DNA of 64,000 nt from Gordius sp. MW1 (Eukaryota > Nematomorpha > Gordioida > Gordea > Gordiidae): assembly GCA_964036665.1 (NCBI GenBank), contig OZ038532.1, positions 3,348,001 through 3,412,000 of the forward strand. Reading direction: 5' to 3'. Position 1 is the first letter of the stretch; the number at the start of each line of letters is the position of its first letter. The position numbers were made by a program, and so were the translations under genes. Positions 22,361 through 36,400 of this stretch are shown in pieces. The notes below the pieces were generated by a model. It did not search any database, was not told the DNA's origin, and saw only the letters and a program-made list of their open reading frames with translations.

Positions 22361-25300
22361 GCTAGCGCTTTGGAGTGACTATGCATTATAGCTCTACCGT
22401 CTCGAAGTTACTCTTTTCCCACAGCTTTGAAATAGTTTGCGCTCATAGCACCAGGACTTACAAAATGCCAAGATATATAGGGAGGTCGAAATTCACTTAG
22501 TTTATGGAAAGCTTTATTCAAATGTGGATAGGGAAAAATACCCCTCCCCTTATCGGATTTATGAAAGACCTTTAAAATTGGATTTCTGATCATGACATTT
22601 TGATTAAAATTTTACCCCCCCCCCCCTACAAATTTTTAAAAAATACCTAATTTGATTCGCATAAACCTCAATTTTGAATTTTAGTAAAAAAATTAAATTT
22701 TACGATAGAGTCAGGTAGGACCAGTTATAGGTTGAGATAATACATTCGGTGTTGCTTAATATGTAGCATAATAAAGTAAAAAAGATGAGACGTCGCATCG
22801 CTACAAGTTTAGGTAGCATTTATGTTATGATTTAATTTAAATATTGCATAATAGCAGCGAAGTTAGGAAGGGGCAGGTCGGGGCAGCAACCCATCCTTAA
22901 ATTTAATAATTTCCGTTTAAATGATTAGGGACAATAAGTTAAAAATAACATAATTCCCCCCCCCCCACAAAAAAAATTTTATTAGTAAATTCCCTGCTCT
23001 CATTTAATTCATGGCTATGCCCATGCAGATTCGTATGCACAAAATTTTGCAAATTACAATTTAAAAAGTTATAATTTTTATCATCCAAGAGGTGCCTAGC
23101 GTATTCATATCATGTTTCGCATTTATACTATATTGCTTAATTAAAAACTGAGTTAACATATTATTAGTGTAGTGTTAATATTCATAATTGCATATTTTAT
23201 TTTTTCATGTCAAATATCAAAACAACTGATAAAATATAGATTAAAAAGGCAAAAGGTATGCAGGTAAGATCGTTACAGATTGAAATATTAATATTAATAT
23301 ACTATTGCGACGTATGTAATTGCGATATTATTAAAAATTAATATTGTAATCAAGGCACGACTGAAAATTGTGAAGTGGTAAAATTATGTTATACTACATA
23401 GAAAGTGACATGATAATTATATAATGGACAGTAGTTTTTGTGCGTGTATAATTTATTTGGACACTTATTAGTTTATAGTTTATAAATAATAATAATAATA
23501 ATTTTAAAAGGCTATATAAAAAACTAGTTAAGAGTCTAGTATAATGCAATTAAATTTAAGTATAACGGCAATAATTCGCAATAACTCGTCGAAAACCCTA
23601 ATTCAAATATTTTTTCGATCTTTATTGGCCGTCTTGTTGATTTAAAAGGACAAATTAAATTATGATTACTACTACTACAACTACTATCGTTCTCACATTT
23701 AATTAGCCTTTCTCATCTTATCTTTCACATCAAAAACATTTATGTCACAAAGGGGTTGGTAATATAATGAAAGTCGAAGTTGTCAACTAAAAATTATTAT
23801 ATCAGATGTAAAAAAATCGACATGCTCAGGGGGGTAGCCAGAGGGAGGCAGGAGGGGCCGCTCCCCCCCCCCCCCTTTAAATCAAAATTTTTTTTAAAAT
23901 TTATGATAATTTCTAAAACTTGAAAAAATTCTCATTTTGCCCCTCCCTAAATCATTATTGCCTCATCTAATTCCAATGCTGGTAATGTCCCTTGACATAA
24001 TTGTTTTTTTGTGTTTTTTTCAATTTTGCTTATTACATAATCTCGTTTACTTATATGATACTAATTGGTTATGTCCGCATAAAAAGGTGACCAAAGCAAT
24101 CTATTGTTTAGCGAGGCAAATTATGCTTGTAATAGTATTAATAATAATTATTCAATTGTCGGCATTGCATGATGCTTGTATCAGACGTGAAATATAAAAA
24201 TTTAATAATATTATTATATTCGTCGTACTTTTATCTAATGCTTTTAACCTTCGTTCAAACCGCCACTAATGAAAAAATCACATTTTTAAATAGTCGTAAA
24301 ATTTTAAATATTAAAAATGTCGGAAAACTTATGGAAATCTAATAAATCCACCATTATTATTTAGGAATTCTTCTTTTTCCCATATATATGATTTAGAAAA
24401 TTATTTATCCCAAGATCAGTGTAAGTAGTATGAAAATGAATGTTATATATAATTTAAAAACGTTCATGGTAGCCATGTTTTGAATCAGGGGGGGGGGTGG
24501 CGAAACGTTTAAAAGTTCAATTGGGGGGGGACAAAACATATATTTTTTTAATTTTTAAGGTTTGCATTAAATTTTTTTTTCTTGTCGCTTGGGGGGGGCC
24601 GCCCCCATGGTTACGCCCATGAAAACGCTTATAATAAGAATATTAGAATTTTAAAAATAGAAAATGTAGGATAATATGTTAATTGCGAGTAGATTTTAAA
24701 AAACCTAAGCTTTATTGTGATCTTTAAAAGAAACTTGATATTTTTGAGATGATTAGACATGGGCGTAGCCAGGAGGAGGCACGGAGGGGCGGCTTCCCCC
24801 CCCCCCTTAATCCTTTTAAGATTCTATATTATTATGGCTGAAATTTCATACACTTAATCAATATTGCCCACCTCTAATTCAAACCCAGGCTACGCCCATG
24901 ATGGCCGATAAAATGAGAGGAATATTTAACTTATATGAAGGATATAAATTACAATCCATTTTTTAAAAATATTTAAATTATTAGTTTTTTAAAGAATCTA
25001 AATGAATTTAGTAAAATTAAATATAATATATATATATTACTTTTAAAAAAAAATTTTACCCTCCAATGGAGATCTCGTAAGTTCAATCATTTGATTAATT
25101 AAGTTGTCCAATGCAGTTGTAAAAATTAGAGAAGTCTTTTATAATTGATTTGTACTTTAAATAGAAGAATAAACTAATAAATTATGTAATTATTTTCTCT
25201 AATATATTGTAAAATTATCCAAATTCATCGTGAGTAATAAGAAATTTATTGAAAAATTATTTGTGCTCCGCAGAAAAAATAATCTTTTTTTTCAAATAAT

Positions 25301-25697
25301 TTACTTTTAACATTATAAAAACATATGTTATATAAAAAAGGATAAAATATATAAATCAATAGCAATTGATTAAAGTTTCGCACAAAATAATTTATGTATT
25401 ATGTGCATATCAAGTATTATATGCGGGAAGCAGCCAGCTATCGTTCAAAGATCTGAAATTATATTTAAGGATGCTAATTTTTGTTTAAGTAAAAAGTTGG
25501 GGAAATATATGGAATTCGGGCAAGGTCTATCGATTTGCTTAAAAAAGCAAATGGCGACCCAAAAGTCCCTGGGCAGAAGGCGACAAGGGGGTGGAAATGT
25601 TGGCTAGGAAGAGTGCCTAGTATTTGGCCGTCTTGAGGTCCTTTGCCAGAGTTAGGGCGTTATAATTTTGGTTAGAAGGGGCAAATATGTCTATAAA
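22361..25697. other. Gene-poor stretch with MITEs
   Basis: Members of the CATGGGCGTAGCCAG family lie at about 22860-23025, 23826-23985, 24470-24620 and 24760-24900, the last with both ends. The remainder is AT-rich. The open frames at 23937-24197 and 25401-25607 have no family resemblance and no splice or polyadenylation context, so I do not call them. Confidence 0.5.
24758..24900. repeat. MITE, CATGGGCGTAGCCAG family, both ends
   Basis: It begins CATGGGCGTAGCCAGGAGG and ends CAGGCTACGCCCATG. No matching 8-bp flanks are seen. Confidence 0.7.
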
Positions 25698-25898
25698 GTG
25701 GTATCGTAAAAACGGCTGGGTTTTGTTTGGTCGACCTTTGATTTAACTAAGAGTAACGGGCGACTCGGGTCTGTTTTTCAAATTTCGACTAAGCCTAGTG
25801 GTCGACCAAGAAAACATACCAAACAATCGTTGGTCATACATATGTTTAGTCCACCAAACCCAAAGACCGACCACAATTCCAGCCGTTTCTACAACACT
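25698..25898. mobile_element. hAT-like MITE, TAGTGTTG family
   Basis: It has CGTAAAAACGGCTGGGTTTT at the left and ..CCAGCCGTTTCTACAACACT at the right, with GGTCGACC and GTCCACCAAAC inner blocks. The left tip is degraded. Confidence 0.7.
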
Positions 25899-25924
25899 CA
25901 CTACTATATACTAGTGTATTTGCG

Positions 25925-26065
25925 CAAGTATTAAAATAACCACCACAGCCATTAAAAATCTCCATAAGTTTCCACGGCATTTATTCAAAAACTAGAAGTT
26001 GAACAGGACAGGTCAGTACAATCATAAGCGAGACCATAAACTGCATAGCAATCAATGATTTAATA
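25925..26065. repeat. Relative of the TTGCTATGCAATTTATGGGC family
   Basis: Reverse-complement orientation: GTTTCCACGGCATTTATTC, GTTGAACAGGACAG and ACTGCATAGCAATCAA match the foldback at 43110-43335. Confidence 0.5.
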
Positions 26066-26448
26066 AAATTTCATATAAAAGGTAGACCATTTTGCTAGGG
26101 GTTGAGGGTTGGGCCGTCGGGCCGCATTTTTACACAAAATATGTTAAGATTGAAGAAGTAATTAGTTAAGTTAATATATAATTTATTATAATAGATCATA
26201 GGTTAATTAAAAAAATACAGATAATGTGGAAATAATTAAAAGGCCAAAAAATTTCATTAAATAACAATTATTTTAATATTTATTGCAATAATCTGACACT
26301 CTCATTTTTTGTAAAACAAAAAAAGTTAATTATAATAAAACTCGCATGCAATAGAGTTCCTAACCACAGCTTTAACCGCAGTTAACTTTAAAATTACAGC
26401 AAACATTAATAGATGTTCATGCATTAAGAGATTGTTGAAGATCAAATA

Positions 26449-26780
26449 CATAGACTAGATAGACTGCTCATCAACTTTAACTAGGTGTACCGTTTTTCCG
26501 CCATTTTGAAATGTGCACAAGGAAGGACATGTAGATTATAGTGATTTTGGTTAATAAAAGTGTTTTAAAACGTTATAAATAATATTGAACTAGTTAAAAG
26601 TTAAAAAAAGCATTTTAATTAAAATAAATTACATAATTTAATAAAAATAAAAATACTGTGATGATGTGATGGTAAAGCAATTTAGTGCCATCTGCATTTT
26701 ATTAAATATTTATTTTAACATTCTTATTTATTTAGCAATGATGATAGTAAATTCTTTTTTTTTCGTGAGATAGTTAAAAT
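26449..26780. repeat. Family E element, single-arm copy
   Basis: It starts CATAGACTAGATAGACTGCT and includes TTTTTCCGCCATTTTGAAAT and TTTAGTGCCATCTGCATTTT. A related sequence in the opposite orientation lies at about 48790-49060. No duplication confirmed. Confidence 0.55.
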
Positions 26781-28129
26781 CAAAATGGTGAATTGGTACA
26801 CATTTTATCATATGAAACGTATGACAGGAGCAGTTTATGTAGTATATGAATATACCAAGCTAAAAAAAATTTCCATGGATTATCGCTAACAACACCTATT
26901 TGATTTCTAATAACAATTTAATTCATCATCCATTTATAATAACTTTATATTTCACTTCAAAATACAATGTGTAAAAGCAAAAATATTAATAGATAAAAGA
27001 TTATTTTTCGGTTCTTTCTTAAAATTGCAGGCAAATATTTGAACGAAAAACTAGCTCTTATAGCTACTACGACGCGATGCACTTGTCCACGAAGTCAATG
27101 CCAAAAATTACCGAGAAAAACGGGGTTTTATGTAGCTATAATTCTCGTTACTAATATGACAACTATACTTAATGCAACCGCCGGTCTATCAACTAATAAA
27201 ATAACTGGCAAAAGGCATTCCTTCAGGTTAATTTTTTTTTTGCTAATATTTTTTTTAAAATAAATTAGTCTATTTATTTTTAAAATTAAAAAGGTTATTT
27301 TTTGCAAATATGAAGTCACTTATATAAACATCAATGGCGTAGCGGACTTTGAACAAAATTTTTTGAAATTAATGCGTTTAAAATCGAATGAGTAAATTTT
27401 TTTTGCTTAATTAAGGCTTATTTCCAATTGATTGTGTATGATACATGCTAAAATATACAAATGAGCTGGCATAGAGGTATGGATCGAAATTGTATTGGAT
27501 TTTACAATTTCCAGGGTGATTTTCTGCTTAATATAAAGATATTCTTTGGGATCGTGTGTAGTTGAGTCAATTTACTGGGACGGAAATTAAATTGTATAGC
27601 CGCGTTTAATTTACTTTTACCAAGGGATGAATTTTAGTGCTAACAAATTTTTGTGATGATATGTTACACAAGATTTAATTCTTATACCTCTTCATTCAAA
27701 CTAACGAAGAAAAGCTGATAAATTCAATTTTCAGTGGTAATTTTAATATTATGTATAAAACCGTTTATAGGAGGTAACAGAACGTTCGAAAAAACAATAT
27801 TAATAAATTAACACTTGTTTATACAAAGTAAGAATTAAAAAAAAATAGTTTTATATCTAAAACCAAACATGCTGGAGAAGTCCGGCATCGGTCTGAACCA
27901 AATCTACCAAAATAATCGAGTTTGGTAGGCCAGCCCGACCCAATAGCCATCAAACCCTTAAAAACAATTACAAACTACACAAATTATGTTTAAAATAATT
28001 ATATCGTTGAGCTAACATAATCAAGCTTTTGGCCTTTATAAATTTAGTAGAAATAATTTTAAACATAGCATTAAAAACATTATTAAATAATTCAAAAAGC
28101 CCATTTTAATTATCAAATTTTTGGTCTCA
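26781..28129. other. Unassigned stretch
   Basis: Near 27030 a pyrimidine-rich TTAAAATTGCAG precedes a 200-bp open stretch (frame Met at 27039, containing TRCTCPRSQCQ). It could be an exon, but I recognise no family and no partner exon. Nothing else is supported. Confidence 0.3.
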
Positions 28130-29538
28130 CAGCCTTGGGGGTGCTTTGATGAGTTTATTCTATCTCAATCGAATAAAAACACGTCTTGATTAATCTTCTT
28201 ACCATTCATAGCTTTGTCTACTTGCCCTTTCCACGTGGCACAAGGTCGTCCTCTTCCTCTCATCCCCGATACCTCCGTGTCCAGTTCTTTTCAATTTGCA
28301 TCAGACGTCTCCCTTCTTAATATATGCCCATACCACCTTGGCCAATTTTCGTTAATCATGTCGGCCATCAGTTAAATACTCATTTTTGTCATGAGAAAGT
28401 CATTCGTCATATGGTCAGGCTTTACCCAAGCTCCACCGTATCATTCTCATCTCTGTGGCTTGTAATAGCTTTTCTTCCGTGGTGTTTAATGCCCATGTTT
28501 CACTTCCATAGAGTATCATGGGTTTGTAAGCTTTGCTCTTCAATCTTGTTGGCATTTTCTTGTCGCACATTACACAAGATAAACTTCGCCATTTCAGCCA
28601 TCTTTTTTGAATCCGAGAATTGACATCTGTTGCGCAACCTCTTTTTTAAAGTAACATCGAGTCGAGGTGTTTAAACCTGTCAACTTTTGGGTACTTTAGA
28701 GGGTCATCCAGCGTGGTCTGCCTGGATCGTTCATTTCCATGTATACCGTTTTTCGAACGTTGACCATTAAACCATCCAGTTAAGCGCTGACCACTTTTCG
28801 GCTTCTTTGAATACTTTCTCTCTTTTTTCGTCGCATAGTACTATTTCATCGGTATATATATCATACACCATAGCTATGGCTTTTGAATGTCTCTCGTTAT
28901 CGTGTCGATAGTTTATTAAATATAAAGGGACTTAAAGCAGATCCTTAAACCAATTTCGACCCGAAAAGGTTTAGAGTCTTCAATTGACGTCTTAACTCAA
29001 AAATTTGAGGCTTCATAAATATTTTTCACAGGGCGTAGAAAATCTCATCTCATTTCATAATATTTATCCATAATTTGTCTTAGTGCGAAAATTAGGTCGA
29101 ATGTTGATTTGCCGCCATAAATTCGATTTGGTTAATCGATATTTCCACCTCGTTTTTCAGCCTTGTTACTAAGAACCTTTCCATAAGCCTTAAGAAGTGG
29201 CGAGGTAGTTTGATACCTCTGTAATCGGCCACACTCCTGAAGGTCTCCTTTGCCTTTGAATAAGGGTGTACTCGTGCTTGCTCTCCATTGATTAGGAATT
29301 TGCTCTTCTACCAATATCTTGAAATGAGGCTCGTCATGGTGGTTCCTTCTTAACGGCATCCGAGCAATGCTTGCATAGAAATTCCGTATGAACCAATAGC
29401 TTTTCCTCGTTGCATCTTGTTCAGTTATGTTCTAATTTCATCATCCGCATACTTATCTTTGGCTCAATATCGGGAAGGAAAACTTTGTAATTTGCAATAA
29501 TCATAAGTTCTTTTCTTTTCACCACTTCCTTTGGCTTT
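28130..29538 (-). mobile_element. LINE (RTE-like) reverse transcriptase, 3' part, decayed
   Basis: Read on the minus strand, broken frames contain the non-LTR reverse transcriptase words NQWRASTSTPLFKGKGDLQE, STFDLIFALRQIMDKYYE, and the C-terminal YGSETWALNTTEEKLLQ and TEMRMIRWS. Several stops and frameshifts interrupt it. The upstream part of the same ORF continues at 32958-33440, separated by a 3.4-kb insertion. Clade assignment is by eye only. Confidence 0.8.
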
Positions 29539-32500
29539 GTGGCATAAGGCCAGATTCAAATGTTAGCATAAAATTATCCTCAGCGCGTTTAGCCAAATTT
29601 AAATGTCATGTTAATAGTTTTATTACCTTACCCATAAAATTATCCTCCACGCGTTTATTAATAGATTTTAAAATCACGATGATTTCGCTATTTCTTAGTT
29701 TATTGTTTATTACGCCATCATTATGGGTGCGCTTATCATTATTGTTACCACTGCGCTTATCATTATTGTTACCACTTCGCTTATCATTATTATTTGTGCT
29801 CTATCGTTATTTACGCCTAATCTGATTGCCTCATCCCTGATCATTATTGTTACTAATTAAAAACGAATTGTCAGTAGAGATTGATCAGTCATAATAATTT
29901 TTGAAGTTGAATAAATTTATGCTAAAGATGTAGTAGTACGAAAAATAAAACTGATTGATATTCGCGGTAGTTCTAGAAAATAAATACATTTAGCTAGAAA
30001 TTTAAATAAATATTTTAAAGCGTATTTGCATTCCTCAAATACGAAATTGGTGTCAGAACAAAATACTAAAGCCGCGCCCGCAATGGAAATTCGAATATCC
30101 TGATTCCGGTGGCAAGACAAAAGGAAAATATATTCACACTAATTATTCGAGCAACTAACTAACAACAGAACGATCGTCCTAAAAGGAAAGTTAATCATGT
30201 TCAAAAAATGAAATATATTCTGGGAATTAATATTCTTTCTTAGCAAATATTCAATGAAGTGATTCGAAAGCAACATTTGGGAATTCTGAAAATCAAAATT
30301 CGTAATGTCTGGTAAAATTGAATTCAAACCCACTGAAAACAAATGATTTAAATAGAAGCCTAGTTTCATATTGTGCCACTTTAATATTATTTTAAGATAG
30401 TTTACTTGAATGATTCACATATATTAATTGTATGACGATTATATTGTTAGTAATCAATATTAAACCAAAACCCCCCCGCGTTTCTTTGAATATTATTTGG
30501 CTATTTTTGTAAATGGAATGGTATTAAGATTTTGAAGGAAGGAATGGAGAGGGAAAGGACAATTTTTGTAAAGTGAGTTATATTAATATTTGGAAGGAAG
30601 GAAACGTCAGAAAATTTTTTTGAAGGAAGGAAATGACGGAGATTTTTTTGTTAGAAAGATTTTGAAAGAAGGAAATGACGGAAATTTTTGATTAGAAATT
30701 GTACTACAACCGGGTATTCACGGGGCTCTGAACTCATTGAGTCAACCTCGGGTTTATAAGGCACTGAACTCAGATAATGAGTCAACCTTGGTTTTTGGGG
30801 CACTGAACTCAGTTAATGAGTCAACCTCGGTTTATGAGGAACGGGATTTTGTTAAAAGAACCTATCCTCGGTTTCGGTAAGTAGTGTCAATATCTAGGTC
30901 AATATCGATGTCATAATAAAGGTCAATATCAAAGTCAATGTTAATGTCAAGATCAATGTCGATATCAAAAAGCATGAATATGGAGATTACGAAATTGCCA
31001 GAATTCCGCAAGGTTAAAATTTTTTGTTGGGAAAAGGGGAAGGTGTGGCATAAGGCCAGATTCAAATGTAAGCATAAAATTATTCTCAGCGCGTCAAGCC
31101 AAATTTAAATGTCATGTTAATAGTTTTATTACCTTACCCATAAAATTATCCTCCACGCGTTTATTAATAGATTTTAAAATCACGATGATTTCCCTATTTC
31201 TTAGTTTATTGTTTATTACGCCATCATTATGGGTGCGCTTATCATTATTGTTACCACTGCGCTTATCATTATTGTTACCACTTCGCTTATCATTATTATT
31301 TGTGCTCTATCGTTATTTACGCCTAATCTGATTACCTCATCCCTGATCATTATTGTTACTAATTAAAAACGAATTGTCAGTAGAGATTGATCAGTCATAA
31401 TAATTTTTGAAGTTGAATATATTTATGCTAAAGATGTAGTAATACGAAAAATAAAACTGATTGATATTCGCGGTAGTTCTAGAAAATAAATACATTTAGC
31501 TAGAAATTTAAATAAATATTTTAAAGCGTATTTGTAGTCTTCAAATACGAAAATGACATCGATATTGACCTAGATATTGACACTACTTACCGAAACCGAG
31601 GATAGGTTCTTTTAACAAAATCCCGTTCCTCATAAACCGAGGTTGACTCATTAACTGAGTTCAGTGCCCCAAAAACCAAGGTTGACTCATTATCTGAGTT
31701 CAGTGCCTTATAAACCCGAGGTTGACTCAATGAGTTCAGAGCCCCGTGAATACCCGGTTGTAGTACAATTTCTAACCAAAAATTTCTGTCATTTCCTTCC
31801 TTCAAAATCTTTCTAACAAAAAAATCTCCGTCAATTTGGTATTTGAAGACTACAAATACGCTTTAAAATATTTATTTAAATTTCTAGCTAAATGTATTAA
31901 TTTTCTAGAACTACCGCGAATATCAATCAGTTTTATTTTTCGTACTACTACATCTTTAGCATAAATTTATTCAACTTCACAAATTATTATGACTGATCAA
32001 TCTCTACTGACAATTCGTTTTTAATTAGTAACAATAATGATCAGGGATGAGGTAATCAGATTAGGCGTAAATAACGATAGAGCACAAATAATAATGATAA
32101 GCGAAGTGGTAACAATAATGATAAGCGCATAATGATGGCGTAATAAACAATAATCTAAGAAATAGCGAAATCATCGTGATTTTAAAATCTATTAATAAAC
32201 GCGTGGAGGATAATTTTATGGGTAAGGTAATAAAACTATTAACATGACATTTAAATTTGGCTAAACGCGCTGAGGATAATTTTATGCTTACATTTGAATC
32301 TGGCCTTATGCCACAGTCATAATAAAGGTCAATATCAAAGTCAATGTTAATGTCAAGATCAATGTCGATATCAAAAAGCATGAATATGGAGACTACGAAA
32401 TTGCCAGAATTCCGCAAGATTAAAATTTTTTGTTGGGAAAAGGGGAAGGTGTGGCATAAGGCCAGATTCAAATGTAAGCATAAAATTATCCTCAGCGCGT

Positions 32501-32957
32501 TTAGCCAAATTTAAATGTCATGTTAATAGTTTTATTACCTTACCCATAAAATTATCCTCCACGCGTTTATTAATAGATTTTAAAATCACGATGATTTCGC
32601 TATTTCTTAGTTTATTGTTTATTACGCCATCATTATGGGTGCGCTTATCATTATTGTTACCACTGCGCTTATCATTATTGTTACCACTTCGCTTATCATT
32701 ATTATTTGTGCTCTATCGTTATTTACGCCTTATCTGATTACCTCATCCCTGATCATTATTGTTACTAATTAAAAACGAATTGTCAGTAGAGATTGATCAG
32801 TCATAATAATTTTTGAAGTTGAATAAATTTATGCTAAAGATGTAGTAGTACGAAAAATAAAACTGATTGATATTCGCGGTAGTTCTAGAAAATAAATACA
32901 TTTAGCTAGAAATTTAAATAAATATTTTAAAGCGTATTTGTAGTCTTCAAATACGAA
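29539..32957. mobile_element. 3.4-kb insertion of interleaved direct and inverted repeats
   Basis: It splits the LINE. A roughly 500-bp module (GTGGCATAAGGCCAGATTCA ... CTTCAAATACGAAA) occurs four times: 29539-30046 (+), 31043-31550 (+), 31836-32315 (inverted) and 32450-32957 (+). A second module (about 30640-31042, with GTCAATATC-type repeats and three 41-45-bp TGAGTCAACCT units) recurs inverted at 31553-31835 and in part, directly, at 32316-32450. Each main module holds three copies of a 24-bp repeat around TGCGCTTATCATTATTGTTA. GGCTT occurs beside both junctions and may be a short duplication. Open frames here are low-complexity reads or unrecognised. The class of the element is unknown. 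Confidence 0.7.
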
Positions 32958-33440
32958 AGGCTTGAATAAGGTTTGACTATTTTAAGGACTCCGACATCGC
33001 GACTTTTCTTCTCCCTTATCTTTGCCAATTTGTATATAAGCCTGTCGCCCTCTTTGGGGTCCAGTTTGTTTGCCACCTAGGTGTACGCGGCATTATTCTC
33101 TATTGCAACGGGCTTTTTAGCTCGCTATGACTCCTTATAATCTCGATAATCCTCCTACTTTTTTGATTCATTTCACCGTATATATTTCTTTCTCTCGATG
33201 AAATCCCTAACTGATTGATCCCACCATAGTTCTATAATCATAGCTTTGCCTCCTTTTGTCTGTCCTAGAACTCGAATCGCTGATTCCTATGTCCTTAGTT
33301 AGCGTGTCCCAATCGTCGTCTACATCCCTATGCAACTTCCTTACACCCAAGAGTGAGGAGCGTTTTAAAAATTTATCGTTCGTCGACCCTTATGCGTTTT
33401 GTATTAAATTCGAAGCTCTTAAGCCCTCCTTCTCCCGGTA
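32958..33440 (-). mobile_element. LINE (RTE-like), region between endonuclease and reverse transcriptase
   Basis: Minus-strand frames show LDPKEGDRLIYKLAKIREKK and SRDVGVLKIVKP, a linker typical of RTE-like ORFs just before the reverse transcriptase. It is the upstream continuation of 28130-29538. Open frames on the plus strand here are antisense shadows. Confidence 0.72.
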
Positions 33441-36400
33441 AATACCTTTCCATCAAGATCTATCACAAGTGGACGATGTTGCCTGGCGATCAGGATGGGG
33501 AGGGGCCAGGATCCCCCTCGGCCCCCCTAGCTATGCCACTTATAATATAAGTTAGTTCTATTGTATATGTAATAAATAATTTGAATTTGAAATATTCTCA
33601 AAAATTACACTAGCTTAAAACACATTATTTTTTTTTCTGGCAAAGAAAACACTAGGCTTCCAATGAAAAACAACTTGCAGGGCTCTGTGCTTAAGCAAGG
33701 TTTATTAATAACAATCAGAGACCAGAAAAGATTGTCCCCGCCCGCTATCACCATAATATGGATCGAGCCATTTGGGTTCAATAAGATGTTTTTATATAGT
33801 TTATATTTTGTCTACGGAAATTATTTTTTCACTTTATATTTGATAGTAAAAAAATCTATAAAATTTTTTTGGAAATTAAAACAAAATTTTTGCTATAAAT
33901 TTAAAAAGTTAATTCAGACCGGCAGTTTTGATGAATCGGGCATGGAAAAGCTGACACCAAGAAGGGTTAGGAACCGACCGGCAGTAACCGAGCCGGGTTC
34001 GAACACAAAAATTTAAACAAATCTCATCTCTGATAACAATCTGAGCCTATTTTCTAACGCAAGCATTAAATGGTGTCGAGTTGCGAAATGTAAAACAATT
34101 GAATAAATCATTTAGAGATGAATTCATATTAGTTTTGAGAGTGGCAAATTTATCAGGGAGATTATATAGTTCGGATGGTATCTAGAAAAAAAGCAGGACA
34201 ATTCCAAAGTCAGACACGTTAATATGATAATGAGTTGTAGTATTTTTGAATTGTTAGAAAATGGGATGACTGGGTTTTCACCAAATTAGCTTAAACTTTT
34301 AGATTCTCTTCTATTACATTTATAAGAATGGAAAATTATCTAAATTCGGCTTTACAAACTCATGACGTTCTCGGGCCGAGTTTTAGATTTGGCCCGAGTC
34401 CGGAGCAAAATGTTTTCGGACAAGTCTTTGAACGGCGCCTGCAGAACTCAAAGGCCATGGGTCATAATTAAGTTTAAAGAGGGCAAATAAGAAAATGCAA
34501 AATCCCATTTTACATCATTTTTGAAAATCCTATTTATGTAAACGAAATATTTTAAAAATTTCAAAAAATCCGTATTTTGCCCCCTCTTCTAAATTAAAAT
34601 CTGGCTAAGTCCACGGACCTGACTTAATAAATATAACATAGAAACCTACTCCTACTTGAAATGATTTTGACCTGTTGATCATTAAATGAAATATTTGTCT
34701 TTAATAAAATTATAAAACATAAGTTTGGAATTGAATTTAAATTATATATTCTTGCTAAGTCTATTGGCCTGTGGAGGATGATGGATTCATATATAATAGC
34801 TTAAAACCTAAGGCACTGTCGAAGTCAAAGGCACGCAGGGATGAAATATTAAATTTTTATATATAATGAATTTCATATTAAAAAAACGTATAATTTCTAG
34901 TTTCGTGTCTTCCTTAATAATCCTGTATTTTATTGTCTCTTCTTTAATAAAAACGTCGGCAAGGCCCATGCACAATGGAATATTTATAAAAGCGGACAAA
35001 AATCAATATGCGCATGTATTTTGGTAATTAAATGACCACTTATTCCACATGCGAATCTTTTAATCCATTCTACGCGCATCTGGTATGCCCACAAAACATT
35101 AACAACTATAAAGGTTATAGCACCAAAAAATGCAAGTTTTTAGCCAAGCCGAAATAAAATACCCACTTAAACTCGATTTCTTATATTTTAGCAAGATCAT
35201 GATGAAAATTTTATAAAAATAGGTTTGAAAATTTTTCTTTGTCAATATACTAACTTTATTTCTATAATTTTAATATTATAAATATTTTTTCTTTGCTTTA
35301 GAATGTGTAATCGATATATTGAAGATACGGACAATTACGTGGAAGAGTTTATAAATTGGTTATACCATGTAGATACGGTGAGGCAAAATTTTGTGTGCAA
35401 CAATGAAATAATAATCATATACGAAACCTCGACTGCTACAGTAATGGCATACACTAATATTTATTTGATTTATTTAAAATGTTTTACCCAAAAAAGGGCA
35501 TTCAAGCATTATAATCTGCATCTTTAAATATAACAAAGTAATAAATTAACTATCGAAAAAGTTAATAAAAATTTGTTAATTAAAAATTGAGATTCTTAAA
35601 GTTTATTCTAATTAAGACTTAAATTTTATATAAAGCTTTTAATATTGCTTGATTTTCCGTTAATTAATTGACTTTGGAATGTCGTAATCGCATGGTATCC
35701 TTCAAGTTATTTACAAATAATAAATAATAAGTTTTTTAATGAGTTTGTGGACTCTTATATAGTGTCAATAAATATGCTAACATATCTTTTGACATTTCTA
35801 ATATTGAAGCCAGGTTCATGAGATGCCTTTAAATGATAACAAAACTGTTCCTTGTTTTATACTTATTAAACAATAAAAATAAATATATACAACTCTTTAT
35901 TTTGCAATATACAGTTATGCGTTAGTTTAGGAAAACAAGGGAAAATTAAGCTAAAACCGAGCATGGTCAATAAAATTTTGAAGAAGATAACTCATCAATA
36001 TTTGAATAGAGGACAGTTTTATCAAGGTTTGTTCGAAATAGCGAATAACTTGAATGGAATATTAGCAGAATTTTCTCAATGGGTTATCATCGTTATTTGT
36101 ATTGGTCCTTGGATTATTATAGGTTTATTAGTCTCATCTTATGTCTTCGTCAATTAAATGCACCACCGCCACACAATGCATTTGCTCAATAAATATTTGT
36201 CATTTATATATATTACCACAAATGATTCTAAATAAATAATAAATACTAATTTATTAAACAATATTTTAGTTTACCACTAGCAATCTTCATGGAGATTTAA
36301 ATCGCATAATTCTTTTTGATGTATACGGACATTTTATGCAAAATATAATACCTTCATTATCGAGAAAAGTAAAAAGATAAGCAAATTGTTTTAAAAAATA

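Noticed and set aside
29539..32957. Regularly spaced repeats as a CRISPR-like array
   Set aside because: This is a eukaryotic context, with modules of about 500 bp in mixed orientation and 24-bp repeats without unique spacers.
33256..33550. Plus-strand frames of 61 and 65 codons
   Set aside because: They are antisense shadows of the LINE ORF on the minus strand.
33970..34010. GGGTTCGAAC as a tRNA B box
   Set aside because: No A box, anticodon arm or acceptor pairing at the right distance.
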